From Archilochus colubris (taxonomy: Eukaryota > Chordata > Aves > Apodiformes > Trochilidae): a stretch of 64,000 nucleotides of DNA. Of this stretch, positions 12,404 through 26,310 are shown one piece after another (position 1 is the first letter of the stretch; every line of letters starts with the position of its first letter). The notes beneath the pieces were generated by a model. That model did not search any database, had not been told where the DNA came from, and worked only from the letters and a program-made list of their open reading frames with translations. Made by a program: the position numbers and the translations under genes. Location of the stretch: positions 23,588,609-23,652,608 of the forward strand of contig CM041084.1 of assembly GCA_023079485.1 (NCBI GenBank), written 5' to 3'.

Positions 12404-15400
12404 ATGAAGCTGACACAAAAGGGAAATCTATCCCCTTTCATCAAAGTCCTCCCCACTGTGTCCCTTTGTCCCCACCCCACTCTGGTGCCCCTGCTCCTCC
12501 ACTCCATCACCTATAGGGAAATCTGTTGTTATGACTTACAACCAAGGGTGAAAATGGCAAGCAGATCACAAGGCAAAAGAAAACAGCAGGAGATGCTGCT
12601 GCAGAAGCATCTGAACCAGGGACCACACTCACTGCTCATGTGAGAAAAGTGGTGCCTGGTGTTTTAGTTACACTCACCACTCCAAGGAACAAAATGGCAA
12701 AGCAAAAGCTTCGTTGTAGCACTTAGAAAAATGTCATAATCATAATTTTTTCTGATACTTACACTAACACTTGGTGCTGAACCTAATGGTTTTTTGATGG
12801 CAAGAGTATTGGAAGGAGAGGGCATAACTTTGCTTCATAAGACACTTGTATTTGCATCACTCTTAAGTTCCCTCAGCGTCTGGCCAAATGAAGCCTCCAA
12901 AAGTGAACGTTTCTCTGTGTCTCACCGTCTGCTTTTGCTGTTTTTCTTAAGGGATTACTTGTTCATTTGTCTTCAAAACAAGAGAAAAATGGTCAAGACT
13001 TTTCTTAAGAAGAAATGAACTCTTGAATTAATGTTAAATATCCTCAGAATTTTTTGTTTGTTTTTTGTTTTTTTTTTTTTTTTAATGGTGCAGAGATTCT
13101 GCTTCTCTTTGATAAGAAGAAAGTCAGACAATTATAAAACAGATTTAAAATTATTCTGCTGAAGACAGGGTCATGTATCTTACTGCCCTTCATTCGCATG
13201 TGGGTGTTCTTGCCATGTCTGCATCAGAAGCTTGTGCCAACACCATGATCACCTCCTCCACCTGTTTTTTCATTTGTACTGATGGATCTAACACCCTCTG
13301 TGTCAACGCCTCCAAAAACTCTGTCAGGTTTATGAGGATGTATTTGCCCAAAGTACATCCAAGAGATGTCTGGAGATCTTAGGAAAAGTCACTGGGGTCC
13401 TGTGGGCATGTTACCCCACATAGATGTCCACTGTCTGCTGTCAGGTGACAGATGGTGTGTGTTTCTAGTCTTAAATAAAGCTACAAAGAGCTGCAAAAGC
13501 AAAAGAGGATTTGAAGTATTAAGAATTGTTCAGGGAATCCAGAGAGCCCATTACATTTGTTACTCTTCCCTTGAATCCTCAGATTTAAGCACCTTTGCTG
13601 AGAGGGCACAATGGGCCTCTAATCCTCTCTAACTCGCTGTCAGTGACCATCTTGCTCTGGACAGGTTTCCAGATCACAGAGTAAAACATCAAATAACTTT
13701 CTCCTCTTTGGTCAACCCCATCTCTGAAGCAGGAGATAGCAGGGCCAAGGGAGAGGGTGCCAGGTTCTGCCTCCCTACTCATCTTCAAAGCAGCTGCCAT
13801 AGCTTGTAGGTGAGTTGGAGCCATGGGCCACAGAGCATTTTTATCTGTCTCTGATGCACAACACAGCCCCATTGCAGGATTCAGGGCTCTGAGACTGAGC
13901 AAAGATAACTTACCTTGGTTTTCCCGCCCCTTCCTAACTGTCCCACTGAATTTTAGAGGCCCACACATTTGCCATAGGGAGTAGCTGGCACTACACACCC
14001 ATGTTATGGGTCAGCTGTGATGGGAAAAGCTGCTGTCACTCAAATATGAACTATCTTGTTTGTAAATCACAATGAACAGGTCTGGGTTAATTCTGTTTCT
14101 AGAAATTTGTTTTGATGGGTTGTGCAGCATCACACACAAGCAGCTTTGCCATATCCCCAATGGGATGTGTTTCCAGCTCTGCACCCAGCTCTGAAACAGC
14201 TCCTGCCAGATGCCTGGGCTGGACCGTGCTTGGTGGTGCACATCAGCCCAGCCATCCTCAACTAATTGTGCTCCCTGATCTAACAGACACTAACATACAA
14301 CATACATCAGGATCTGCTTGCCCTGCTTCAGTTTAATGAAGCTTTGAGTTCCTGTGAAATGTGGCTTTCACCTCAGGTACAGTGCTGCTATCTCAGGCTT
14401 CTTTACTTCCCCCCCAACTGTACTCAACACATTTGGGTACAGCTGTAGAGCCCATACCCTAATGTAGCCATTTCCAGCATGTAGAATTGGTACTTACTGT
14501 GTCCTGGGTGGGAGAGGTGCTGGGAACAGGTGTCCAGGTGAGGAAATCACCTCTGAAGGCTCTGGTTGATACAGGCAAAGGGAATGCAGCTGGGACACAA
14601 CCCTCCTCTTCCTGTGTTTGAAATGGATTTCTTTTCTATGAGCAATATATCCCAGATTGTTTTACAACACATCTGCTTCCTCTTCTGCCAACTTGCCACT
14701 TTGGGGCTGTGCCCATAAAATGAAATACTTAAATTTTTATGTGTGTTTTTACTGCAAAAAACTACAATACAAGTTTTTTCCTCCCCTGAGCTCCTTTGTA
14801 TCACCTGATGCTTTTCCCTGACTGCAACCAGAAGCCTTACATAAGACAGCAAATCACCCACCTGCTTGGGAGCAGCCCAGGAACTGCCAGTGAATAATTT
14901 TGCCCCACAGACAGCAAAGCAGAGATTTAAATGTTGGCAGCCTGCTGAGTGGCTGCTTGGGAAGTAGGGCTTAAAGGACCACAGCTCTGACCCCTTTTGT
15001 CCAGTTTAAGCACTCAGCAGCTTCTGGTGGAAATCCTGATTCTCACTTTAATTGAAGTTACAGTTTCTCTCCCTTGGCAGTGTAGTTGAGGAATTACTCT
15101 GCAGTTATCTCCTTTACCTTAAATAAAATTTATACTAGAGTTTGATGGGGGTTGTTTCCACTCCATTTGCAAAACATTTGTCCAAAATTACATAATATAT
15201 CAAATGATGTTATTATAATATTATAAAATAATATACGAACACATAACATATTGACATAGTATATTATAGTATGATATATTCTGTTGTATTCTATTCTTCT
15301 ATGGCTTTCTTGAGACACCCTCAGTAGCAGAGGTACCCAACACACTATTTTTAGGATTTGACCTATGGCACCAGTCACTCCTTCAAGGTAAATCCAAGTC

Positions 15401-16765
15401 TGGGAATCCTAATCACTTTAGTCCAAAGTCACTAACAACTCCTGGAAAAAAACCAAAACCTCTTGTTCATTACCTTATAAAACCTACTTGAATTTTTTTT
15501 CTTTATTTACACAACTCAATCATACAAGAATTTTAATTTGTTGTTTATTTTCATGGTAAGCACATTTTTATGGTGGATATTGTGTATTTTGTAACCAGAG
15601 ATAAAATATTGTTTAATGGTTTCCTTACAAGATTTCTGGATTAAAAGTAGTTGCTACTGTTTATTTTCATCATGTTATGAGATTTTCTTTCCCCCTGATT
15701 ACAATTGCAGACATTTGGAGCATGTAGCCAAAATAATTATTACATTAACCTTCTGGCATTGGATTAAAAGTTTTCCAGTTTGTTAAATTCATTAAAGATA
15801 TGTTGATAGAACATGATTTTCTCTTACTGTACACCAAGCAAAGTATAGTGGTTTTTGCTTCAAAAAGTATTTCTTTCTTCTGTGCTATTAGTACATCAGG
15901 CAAAATGACTCAAGGAAAAGTTGAGTTATCCATAGCTTCAGTTGCCTTGAACCTCATTTGACAGAAAATTCATAGAATACTCTTTTATTCTTAGTATCAT
16001 GTAAAATATTGACAATCATTTTTGGGCCTGAAGGGTATTTTCCCTAAATCAGAGACAACAAAAGTGCTTGCAACTTAGCATGAAATCTGAAATTGATAGT
16101 GATTTGACTTAATGCTCACCAGGAAAAGGATACATTGCTGCTGGCAGAAGGAAGGGTAGGCTACGTGGGATTAATAGTAATTGTTACAGCCCTGACAATA
16201 GTTTCTTTGGTTTCAGTGCTCGGAGACTGACCTAATTTTGGTCCTATCAGTCTGTTCTGAATCCTCAGACAAGGTATAATATGGCTAGTACACGGAGACG
16301 TGTTTCAGTTAATCTCTGATTGGGTTTTGGATCTGCCTGGATTTAATACTGAAATACTTGAAAGTTGGAGACAGTAGCAAACAGCAGGCTGTCAATCAAT
16401 TAAGTTGATAATTAAGAGGGTCAGCCTATGTGACTGAGTCTCAGACTTTCGGATCTGATAGATTCTGACGGTTTCAATCATCAGCTGCAGGGCTGTAAAA
16501 TTCCCATGCATCAGTGTTACTAATTTTTGAACCCTATTTTGTTGAGATTGGCAGCTGCAATTTTTTTAAACTATAAATCTGAAGACATAACAAAAAGATT
16601 TTTAACTAGAACAACTCTGAAATTTCTGTGTCATAATGAAATTCTGGAGATTGAGATCTTTTTGTAATAATTAGTAAAATATTTATGTTAGAAATCAACC
16701 TAGACAGTGCCTGGACTTCATGTTAGCATAAACTGGAGAATGAGTTGTTAGCTGTGGTCTTCAAC

Positions 16766-16825
16766 TAGAAAATAAAACAAAACAAAACAAAAAAACAACC
16801 CCCAAAAAACCCCAAACATTTAAAA
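16766..16825. repeat. A/C-rich low-complexity tract
   Basis: AAAACAAAAC-type repeats followed by C-runs within A. Confidence 0.7.
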
Positions 16826-17989
16826 AGAGGCTTTGAGAAATCACAAGGTAGCTCACATTTTATTTACAGGATGAAAAATGTGTTCCCTAGTCTTTTCTGT
16901 TCTGGTACTAACAACTCCCTGATGTTTATGTAACAGCTGTTCCCTTTCTCTCTGCTATGTGGCTTTTCAGTGCTGAGAGTCTGTGAAACCCCCCTGGTCT
17001 ATGCAAACCCTCAGACTAGTGGATAAAAATACCTTCAAAAGCTGAACTTGAGGATTAGAGTATTAAACACCAAACAAAGCAGCTCAGAAGTAGAGGTTTC
17101 ATGCTACCCTGCATCTTTCTCCATGCTCATCTTTTGCCAGCCCATCTTCTCTTTTACTGGGGACACCAGCCCTTCTCTGGCTGCCCCCACTGGTGTGAAG
17201 GGTGTTTTTCTTTTCCCTCCCATAACTGAAGAGGAATGTTCACCATTTCGTCCTTCATGAGGAAGGAAACGAAACGCAAGAAGTGGATGGAAGCAAAGCC
17301 AGTGCCAGGGTTTTCCTTTTTCCCCTTCTCTCCCATGTTGCAGTTTACCATCTTCTTGCTGCAATGTCCTCAACCAAACCTATCAAATGACTGAAATAGA
17401 TGAAGGAAAAAGCTGGGAAGCTTTCGGAGTGTGGCATTCATCTCTCTATTTGTTATCAGAGGAAAGAGTCAAAGTTCTAAAATTCATTGTGAACTTCTAG
17501 GAATGGCTATTGAGCAGGTGGAGGAAAGACAAGAAACTCTTAAGGTACCTCCATAAAATACCATTATTCTCAATAGTATCAAGTGCTGGACTTTTCTAGA
17601 GAAGAAGTCTGGCCTAAGTGGGGGGTAAAATAGATTAATACATATCAGAATTAAATCACCAATATATCTGGAGCCCTTAGGCAAAAATATGATGCTGTTT
17701 AATTCACTGAAGACTATACTTTCCTGGCTTAGGAACTGTGGAGAAAAATGAAGGAGGAATTAATTAGGAAGTGAGAGAAGAAAAAAGTTCCCTTAAAGCA
17801 GAAGCAGAATTTGTTAATGAAGTGCTAACCTCTGCTGGCACTTGCATAAAAAACATCATGTCAGGTGGCAAGACACCAAGCCACAGTGTTGGGTGGAGAG
17901 CAGCTGTGAGCAAGGCTCTCCTCCTTGCCATTGCAGGGTCTAAGAGATCCTTGAAGACAAGGTGCAGAACAACTAAGAACATCCCAAAG

Positions 17990-18060
17990 CAAAACCAAAC
18001 CAAACAAAAACAAAAAAAACCCCAACCAAACAAAACCCAAACCAAACAAAACCCACCAAA
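17990..18060. repeat. CAAAC-rich low-complexity tract
   Basis: Irregular AAACCAAAC/AAACAAAAC repeats. They account for the Lys/Gln/Asn-rich open frame across this part. Confidence 0.75.
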
Positions 18061-19090
18061 GATAGTTATTTTCAGTTAAAAAGAGCTTCATTACATCAAA
18101 ATGTATTTTCGTCAACCCAAACCTCTTTTTTTTGCTCAAGGGGTATTTGGCTGTGCAGCAGCCTAACTTCAAACAAGGCAGGGCCCTGACATCCATTACC
18201 ATCTGGGTACATGTAGAGAATATGTGAGGCCTCAGTGACATTTGTCCAAGTATTAAGAGACACACACCTATCACCCATCTGTCTGTAAATACACATTCAC
18301 TTGTAAATAAAACAAATTCTGATTTTTTGACTTAAATTCTCCTGCACTTTGCAGACTGAACCTCAGTGTTCCTTCCTCAACATATGAAGTGCTCTATGCC
18401 CAGGCACCAATCAGCCCTTCACTCACCTGCCCTGGGTAATTTCAGTGTTGCTGGGTGGTGTGGTTAGTGAAAAGAGCACCTGTGGGTAGGCTCCTGAACT
18501 CTGCATAGAGCAGGCTCTCCAGTTGAAGAGCTACCTGCTACCTGCAGCACTCCCAGCCATTGTATAGGATCTCTTGGCAATGAAAACACTTTAATAAGAA
18601 ATAATCCTGACAGAAACTGATTCTCTCAGTCATAGCTTACACAGCACCTGACGGATAGCTTTAAATGATGAAGGATGCTGTGAACTCCTGGCTATCACCA
18701 GGAAGACCAGAAATTAAGCAGTTAAGTTGAGAGGCAGCACAAATAACTTTGCTAAAGAAGTTTGGACACATGGAAGTGTTTTCTCAATTCTTTAGAGATA
18801 TTTCTAACTGAAACAAAATAAGAACAGATCAACACGAGCTTTGTCAACATCATTTTCAAATTGTCTCTGGACAGCAGTGATGCTAGTGGGATTTGAAAGC
18901 TCTCAAGCCTGGCTTGTTGAATAGGAACCATATGCCTTTGGAGCCTACATGTTTTAATGTTAAATAAATTCAAACACCTTAACTCCTGGATGTCCAGTTA
19001 CAACCGGACTGAAAAATTACGCCTTCTAAATCCTTCTACATGGGCTGTGCATCATACAGTGATCTTGGTGCTCCGTTTGTTGGTTCCTTC

Positions 19091-19094
<4 letters not shown>

Positions 19095-19122
<28 letters not shown>
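19095..19122. repeat. Homopolymer T(28)
   Basis: Uninterrupted run of 28 T. Confidence 0.9.
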
Positions 19123-19126
<4 letters not shown>

Positions 19127-22110
19127 GTTCACTCTAACCTGTGTTGTTTAGGCTTTGAGGGAAATATTTTTCCTTTCTCATTTTGCTCCATGGCTGTCTA
19201 AGACCAGGGCCATCACCAGGGAAGAAATAAGCACCAAAAAAAAAATCCCCACCCAAAACGCCTCTGAGGGCTGTACCTGAAACCAGAATGCAGTCAACAG
19301 AAAGACACAGTTCCTCCACTATCAGTGCCTTCTTTCAGTGTCAGGAGAAAAAAAAAATGAAGCTAATACTAATATGCTAATACTTGGTCAAGGAGCCCAA
19401 GAAGTGAGGTGACCCTACTTGTGTGCATGGTCACAGGAAATCCGCACACTTTCACACTACAATTTGACAGAGTTGTAACAGAGAATTAAGAAGACAATAG
19501 AAATTTTCCAAAATATAGAGATGGAGAAAGGAAAAGTTATGCTGCTAGAAAAGATGTCCAAAGTGTGACTCTGGTATGAATTTTGTGTTTTGAGTTCTGT
19601 GCAAAACCACAACTGGAACACATATTCTACCACCATAGTCCACCACGGCTCCTCTTTAACCCCAGTTTCTTCCTAGTACCAGTTGCAACATTGTATTTTT
19701 CTTATTGTAGTTTCCATCTTGGAAATTAGCACTTAATATTTCAGCTGCTTCTAATTTGACCACACTGAAACTTGGCATTGCTATTTAAGATAAGTTTCCC
19801 AAGGAATCCAATGAGCTGTGGTTTTGAAATGCAATAAAAATAGCCAGACTCTGTTATTTCACATATATTTTCCAAGGTGTTATATCCAACACACCCTGGT
19901 TTTGAGAAAATACAAATGTGCAGGAAATTTGCTCTTGGTCCTTCTGTGTTCTGGATCACTCACAGCTAAGACACCAATGGTGGAGAAAGCTTCCAAACCC
20001 AAAGAAAGCTGATGGAGATTAACCAGGACTTGTACTGTTGTAGCTCTTGACAGCAAAGGACAAAACAGCACTTTTAGTCAGAAGTAGAATGTCCCCAGTT
20101 AAATCAGCCTGAGAAATGCAAAAGGACAGAGGTTTTCCAGCACACACAGTGTGATTTTTTTCCCAAGCTTTCATGAGAGGGAAGAGTTTGGGCTTTGAGG
20201 AGAAATAAATAGGCTACTAAGGGACAGCAGAAAACTGCTGTGGTCACATTAGATATATGGGTCTATTATGAAACCTGCTATGGGAGATTATCTAGGAATT
20301 ATTTGAAGCTTAAACTTGAAAAAGTATTCTCTGTGTTGCTCCTAAAGCACTGAGGGTCAGAGTCCTTCTTTGGAGGTTATTGCTCTGAAATAATATTAGT
20401 AACCTCTCTCACACTGTGCCACGTGGCATTGTGAAAATGTGAGATACTTTTCAAGACAAATAAGAGTACAGATATTTGACCTACTAGATACAGTTTTATA
20501 AACTTGACCTCAAATGAATTTAGGAAATTCACAGTAGGAAAAAACCTCAGAAGAGCTAAGCTTTCTCTGTTGCTGTAACATGTAAAAGACTTCATGCCGA
20601 TTCTATGTCTCTGCCACACAGACTGAACACAAACCACACTTTCCCTATGATCTTTTAATCCAGACAAGCAAAAATGTTTGGCATTTTTGTTTGTTTTGCC
20701 ATTAAAAATTCTTTCACACTCAAGACTGAAAGTCATTAATATCTCACAACAGGGAATAACCTCAGGGTAATATCTGAAAACAGTAGAGAAATGTAAAAAT
20801 TCTGCGTGAAGCGGAATGTTTTTCAATTTGAAAATGGAGCAGTCATCTTTGGCTGATGCTTTTAAACTGCATGGACATATACAATTCAGCATTTCAAATC
20901 AGAACTATTAGCAACATCATGGAAAAATACCAGCAAGGATGAAGTCTGTTCTGATGGAAAATATTATGAATGCTTTGCTACTGGGAGAAAAAAAACCAAA
21001 ACCCTTCAAAAGTCAAGTAAGTGTTTGAGGCTTGGAGGGAGGGGAGTTCCCCTACTGAAAAATAGGACACTGTTAACAAGCAGTTATTTGTTATCACAAT
21101 ATTATCAAAGACAACAGTTAAGTCCATCTCTATCAGTTCTCAGTTTATTTGTCTAGCATCCTTAAAATGTCTCTCAAGAGGAGATGCTTAGGACCCTTTG
21201 GGGACATATTTACCCAAGAGGAGGAAACAATTTCGAATTCTAAGACAATGTGTAACTGCAAACTGAATCACTTTAGTCTTGTAATTTGTCCAAAGAATAT
21301 GAAAAAAAAAAAAAAAAAAGTTTTTTTCCATTTAAGCGAGAGCAAGACATGCTTGATGCCAAAAAAGCATTTATTCTGTGAGGTACATTTGCCAGCCTAA
21401 GGAACCTGATGGGTAGCAATGCTACAGCCTCTCCCAAGCAGCTTTATAATTGGCAGAACAGAATATTAAATGTAACTGTATTCAGGATGTGCCACTGAGA
21501 TTTTGTTCCTTGGCTGAATCAAGATATTCTTAGGATACCTTTGAACACCACTGTGTCCCATGTGTGTGTAATTGCCTGATGTTATTTTGTATATTGGTCA
21601 GTGGTGACGCTCCATCTAATGTGGAACAGCTTTTAACAATGTACGTTGTTCTGGACCTGGATGTATTTTTCTCTTCCAAGGTCTCCTCATGCCAGCTGAC
21701 TTCTGCAGTTCAGTTGCATTGCTTAAGAAGCAGCTCTCTCTTGGCAGACTGACTGACATCTCTGCCAAAATGTTTTCTGCTCAAGAGATGGTACTATTGA
21801 GTGTTAGAGAACTGATCTGGGAAAGGGCCTCCAGGCTTTGTCCTTCTGAGGACTGCTTCACACTTGGTGTAGGGATGCCCTGCCTATGTCTGTTTTGCCC
21901 TTGTGCCAACAAAGGTGTGTATTCATCGTGTCATAGTCACAAGGAGATTTTAACTTTCTTGGTGACTGCTACTGGTTGTACCCACAGTGATTCAGGGTTT
22001 TTTTGGTACCCAGCTATGCAATTCTATAGCAGAAACTGAGAAAATCAACATCTGAAGGTACCAGATGCAACTAGATAATTATGTATTGAATGCATTTGAT
22101 ATGCCCATCT

Positions 22111-22143
22111 TTATATATATATATACACACACATATATATATT
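22111..22143. repeat. TA/CA microsatellite
   Basis: TATATATA, then ACACACACA, then TATATATA: a compound dinucleotide repeat. Confidence 0.85.
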
Positions 22144-25100
22144 TATGTTTAGATGGGGCTAATTCATGGGATAGATTTTAGCCCTCTCAGCTACATGAAG
22201 CATCTAAAAAATACATGCAATTTGAGAAGGGCTTTCTGCTCCTCAGCCCTCCCTCAACCTAGTAGCCACCTTTCAGCAACCAAGTTGCTAAAGCCCTACA
22301 TAAAGTGCAGGAGCAGAATCTTCTCCCTGGGCAGCAACACTTGAAAATGCATCACTTGAACCCCAGTTGGTCAATCTGGGCTGTTGGTGTAGAGTCTAGG
22401 TATGCATTTGATATTATGTTGTACATTTAAATGTACAATATGTATGTGCATGTGCAGTCATGACATCCCAGCATGCTAGATGTACTTACAACTGTTAAAC
22501 ATTCTTCCACTAATGCTTAAAAATAATTTAAGTATTTTGAAACATTCACTAACTAGAGGGAAGTAATGAATTAGCTCATGGCTGAGCACTATTGCAAAGA
22601 AGGAGATTTTGTACAAATTCCACCAGAGAGCAGGTAGCCAGGTCAGTCACTTAGGAATACAAGGTTTGGAAGGGGCAAGGGACAGCTTTTACCTCAAAGG
22701 TCTCTCTTTCTGTGAGACCTTTGTTCAGGACACTTAGAGATGGTTTAGATGTGTCTACAATAAAATGAGCTGAAAGGTGGGGAGTTTTTACTAATAAAAA
22801 CATACCTGGTGGAAAAATCTAGTTTCTGAATGTGGGAGCCTGTATCTGTCAGCAGCAGAGTCAAGGGATTCACTGAGGCTACCACTTTGTTTGCAATCTT
22901 TTTTCAGGACCACACAGTAGGTCTGTGGCAGGCACATGACCCAAATGTAGGTCTGCTGAGTCCATGCAGTCCAGTGGCTTAAACACACATTTGGGCTTCA
23001 TTTTAATAGGTATTTCTTTGACCTTTAATGCTATTGTACTACTAGCTCATAGCTGGGCTTGTCAGACTTTAAAAAGGTTCTTGATGGGGTGACTGTTCTA
23101 CTACTGTACAAAGTTTGGTATTCACTTATATCTGATTACTTTAAAAAAAGGCATTCCAATAGTTATTAAATAAGTCTGAATTTGCTTTAATTGCAAAAAT
23201 AGAAGCCTCTCACAAAGCCAAAATTTCCTGAATGGAGAGGTCTACACCAAAGAAATTGCATGTAAAACACTCTTATGGAACACATAAACTAAGAAATGGC
23301 GATTGGCTGGTACCCAGCTCATCATGGACCCCACCAGGCATTGCCTGATCCAAGGGCTGAAGCAGACCAAGCTTTCTAGGGTCTCTAAAACCACTCTACT
23401 GGTCTCTGTCTTCCTGTATCTCCTGCAATACAAGTTGTCTAACTTTTGCTTTTTTTTCCTCAAGCACTGCTCTCTGAGTAATCTCCTCAGTTCTTTGGGA
23501 AAATGATCTGAAAAAACAACAGCAGTTCCCACGTGTCTGCAGCCCCTGGGGGTGACAGGGATACTGCAGGGGCAGTACCAAGCATCTTCTCTCTGACCCA
23601 TTAACACTGATAAACTAGGAGCTGTGAAGGGTGGAATCCTGGTTCCCACAAAGCTCAAGCAGCTGTTGCTTTTGATCTCATTAAGGTCAAGATCTCACTC
23701 ACAGCTTCAATCAGTATTTCTTTGTAAGAAGGTTTTTTACATGTAGTGAATTATTTACAGGAAAGTTCAGTTTATGTGCAGCATACAAGGCAACACAACA
23801 GAACAACTGGTCCACAATCAGAAATACACATCTCCTGGTGTAGAAAATCATAAAGACATACTTATAGCAGAAAAATACATTACACAGTAAATGTTAAAGT
23901 ACACAATGAATTTCCTGTCATATAAAAAGAAAGGGATAATTCAATTACAACTGTGTTTTCATTCACATCAGTCATAAACCATGAATCCATGGCTTATGAC
24001 TGGCCCTCAGGTTTGCCCACATGGGAAGTTTTCCTACATTTTAAAGCCTTTTCAATTTTGTGAGTCATGCATTTCAAGCATAATCAAATAAAACCTGATT
24101 GCATAAAACTTTCCTGTCACAAATAAACAGCAATATTTTATCTACACATGAATTAAAAAAAAAAAGGAAAACTTTTTATATATACAGAACTGCTTAAAAT
24201 ACGTCCAAGTTCTATTGTATATGTTTTGTTTCCTGAAGAACTATTGCTAATTTTGAAAGGTCATATAAGATAAGCATAAAATATATTTGCTATATTTCTT
24301 TGTTAGGATTGTGTTAATTTCTTTTGCTGAAGTGTGTTGCTGGCAGCTGATGCACCATTCTGTGCTCAAGAGTGTGAGTGCTTGTGCAATGTGATACAAA
24401 TGGCTAAAATGCAGGGACCTTCATCCGATATTTTGATGTGTAAGAAAAACCGATACCAAGTTTCTCCTACATGGGTTATAGGTAGAAATACTGGTAGAAA
24501 TATTTTGGTGCTTTGTGGTTTTTTTTGCATTTCCCCAAACTTGACAAGTCATGACAACCAGTTCATTGTGTATGTGGCAGTACCTGTGTAGGTGATGGCA
24601 CAGCTGGAGTGATCTGCTGTCCTTCGACATTTTCACTTACTCTGACCCCCCAAGGAGTCTGCCACAAAGAAGAAATTTTAAAGCAGAGGAATAAAATGAA
24701 AAATCCTTGCACTCCCTCCTTTCGAAAATGAGGGCTGGATTTTATCTACTTTGTGCCAGATATACTTGCACTAAAATTCTTGTGAAGGGTCTGAATCACT
24801 CCCAGTTCAAAACTACAGCCTCTGACAGAGGGGCATCTCCCTTCTGCCACTGGAGAGCCTGTTGTGAGCATGGAGGCTAAGTCCCTGGAGTTAAATTTTT
24901 AAAAGAGCTCGTAAAATAAAGCCTGTAGTATAATATAATTCAATAAGCAAAACCTTTTCTTCAGCTACTTCCCTATCATTTGTTGTATGTTTGAACTTAA
25001 TGAACCCCTCTACCCAATCCACAGCAAGCAGAATATGAGCTCTGACAGTTTATAGAGAAGCACTCATTATAGGCAGCTATTCTGTATAACTTTATTGATC

Positions 25101-25532
25101 TTGTCTCACAGATTGTTTAAATTGCTCAGAACTCTCTCCCAGGCTCTCCTCAGAAGGGACATTACTGTGAGGGTATTTATCCATAAAGGGATTGTTTGTT
25201 ACAGATGTGCTCACCCAGCTGTGCAGGCACACACACACTGGGAGAAGTTCATCTCCTTGCAGCAGTTAATGGGAAAAGCCACACATCTCCTCAGGTAGCA
25301 CTCACCCCCCTAGAAGCACCAAATCATGCAATGCACGAAAGGTGATCAGCCTTGTGCATCCACCTGCATTGAAATATATTGACTTCGTTCCTTTAAAACT
25401 AAAGAAATATCTGGGAGATAAGGGATGATAATAAGATACAAGGGGTTTCCACCTGACAGGTTTTTCTATGTGGTCAGCATGGACTGGAAGGGCCTTTTTC
25501 ATTCTTTTTACTCTGATCATCTGGAATTCGCT

Positions 25533-25572
25533 ATGTGCTAAGCAGTTGATAGCAGTTGATGTGCTAAGCAGT
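25533..25572. repeat. 26-bp direct duplication
   Basis: ATGTGCTAAGCAGT occurs at 25533 and again at 25559. An inner AGCAGTTGAT is also doubled at 25541 and 25551. Confidence 0.75.
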
Positions 25573-26254
25573 AAAACAATATTTATCTCCTTACCTATAA
25601 AAAGAACAATGAAACATATATATTAACAGCCAAGCAATTTATGAAGTTTGTACAATCCATGTAACACATATAAGGTGCTAGTAGAAATAAAGCATTTCAC
25701 TCCAAAACACAGGGAAATGCAAAAATGCTATCCAGTTACCTTAAGCAGTCTACATGTAGCATCATATTGAGGAATTGAGATCTGTCATGGTAAATGTGAA
25801 GGTGAGACTGTATTTCACTATGGATTTTCAGTGCTTGCTAGACATTTAGAAACCTCTAAAATCAGAGCTGTCTGGTCTCAGGTCAGTTTTCTCCACAACA
25901 GTAGGTCTTGCATGGTGATATAAATGAGGTAACATGTTGGAGAGCAGACAAACATCTGGGAAAGTGATTATTTCTGCTCACCTCCTGACCAGCCCCTTTC
26001 ATCATCTCAGCCTTGTTTTAGCAAGCTGGGAAACACAGTGAAGCCCATTTCTCTTGGCCCAGTTATTCTCATCATGAGCCCATGGTGCAGGAGCAGACAG
26101 ATGGGTGACCCTGGTTACCTGTGCTCCATGTGGGGTCTCCAGAAAGCATTAAGGGAGTTAAGGGAGGCTTCTCTGCCCCACTGTCTCCCACTCATGACTT
26201 ACAGTTTGTGCATTTTGGAGGGACTACATGTCACTACCTGAACATTTCTTATAA

Positions 26255-26310
26255 TAATTAATTGTATATATATTCATATATATATAATTTATACATATAT
26301 TGGTATGTAT
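26255..26310. repeat. AT-rich microsatellite
   Basis: Interrupted TATATA repeats. Confidence 0.7.

Noticed and set aside
13585..13998. 137-codon minus-strand frame
   Set aside because: No motif, no neighbouring exon with compatible splice sites, and composition like the surrounding DNA.
23242..23658. 138-codon minus-strand frame
   Set aside because: No recognisable domain. It overlaps other chance frames on the opposite strand and lacks gene context.
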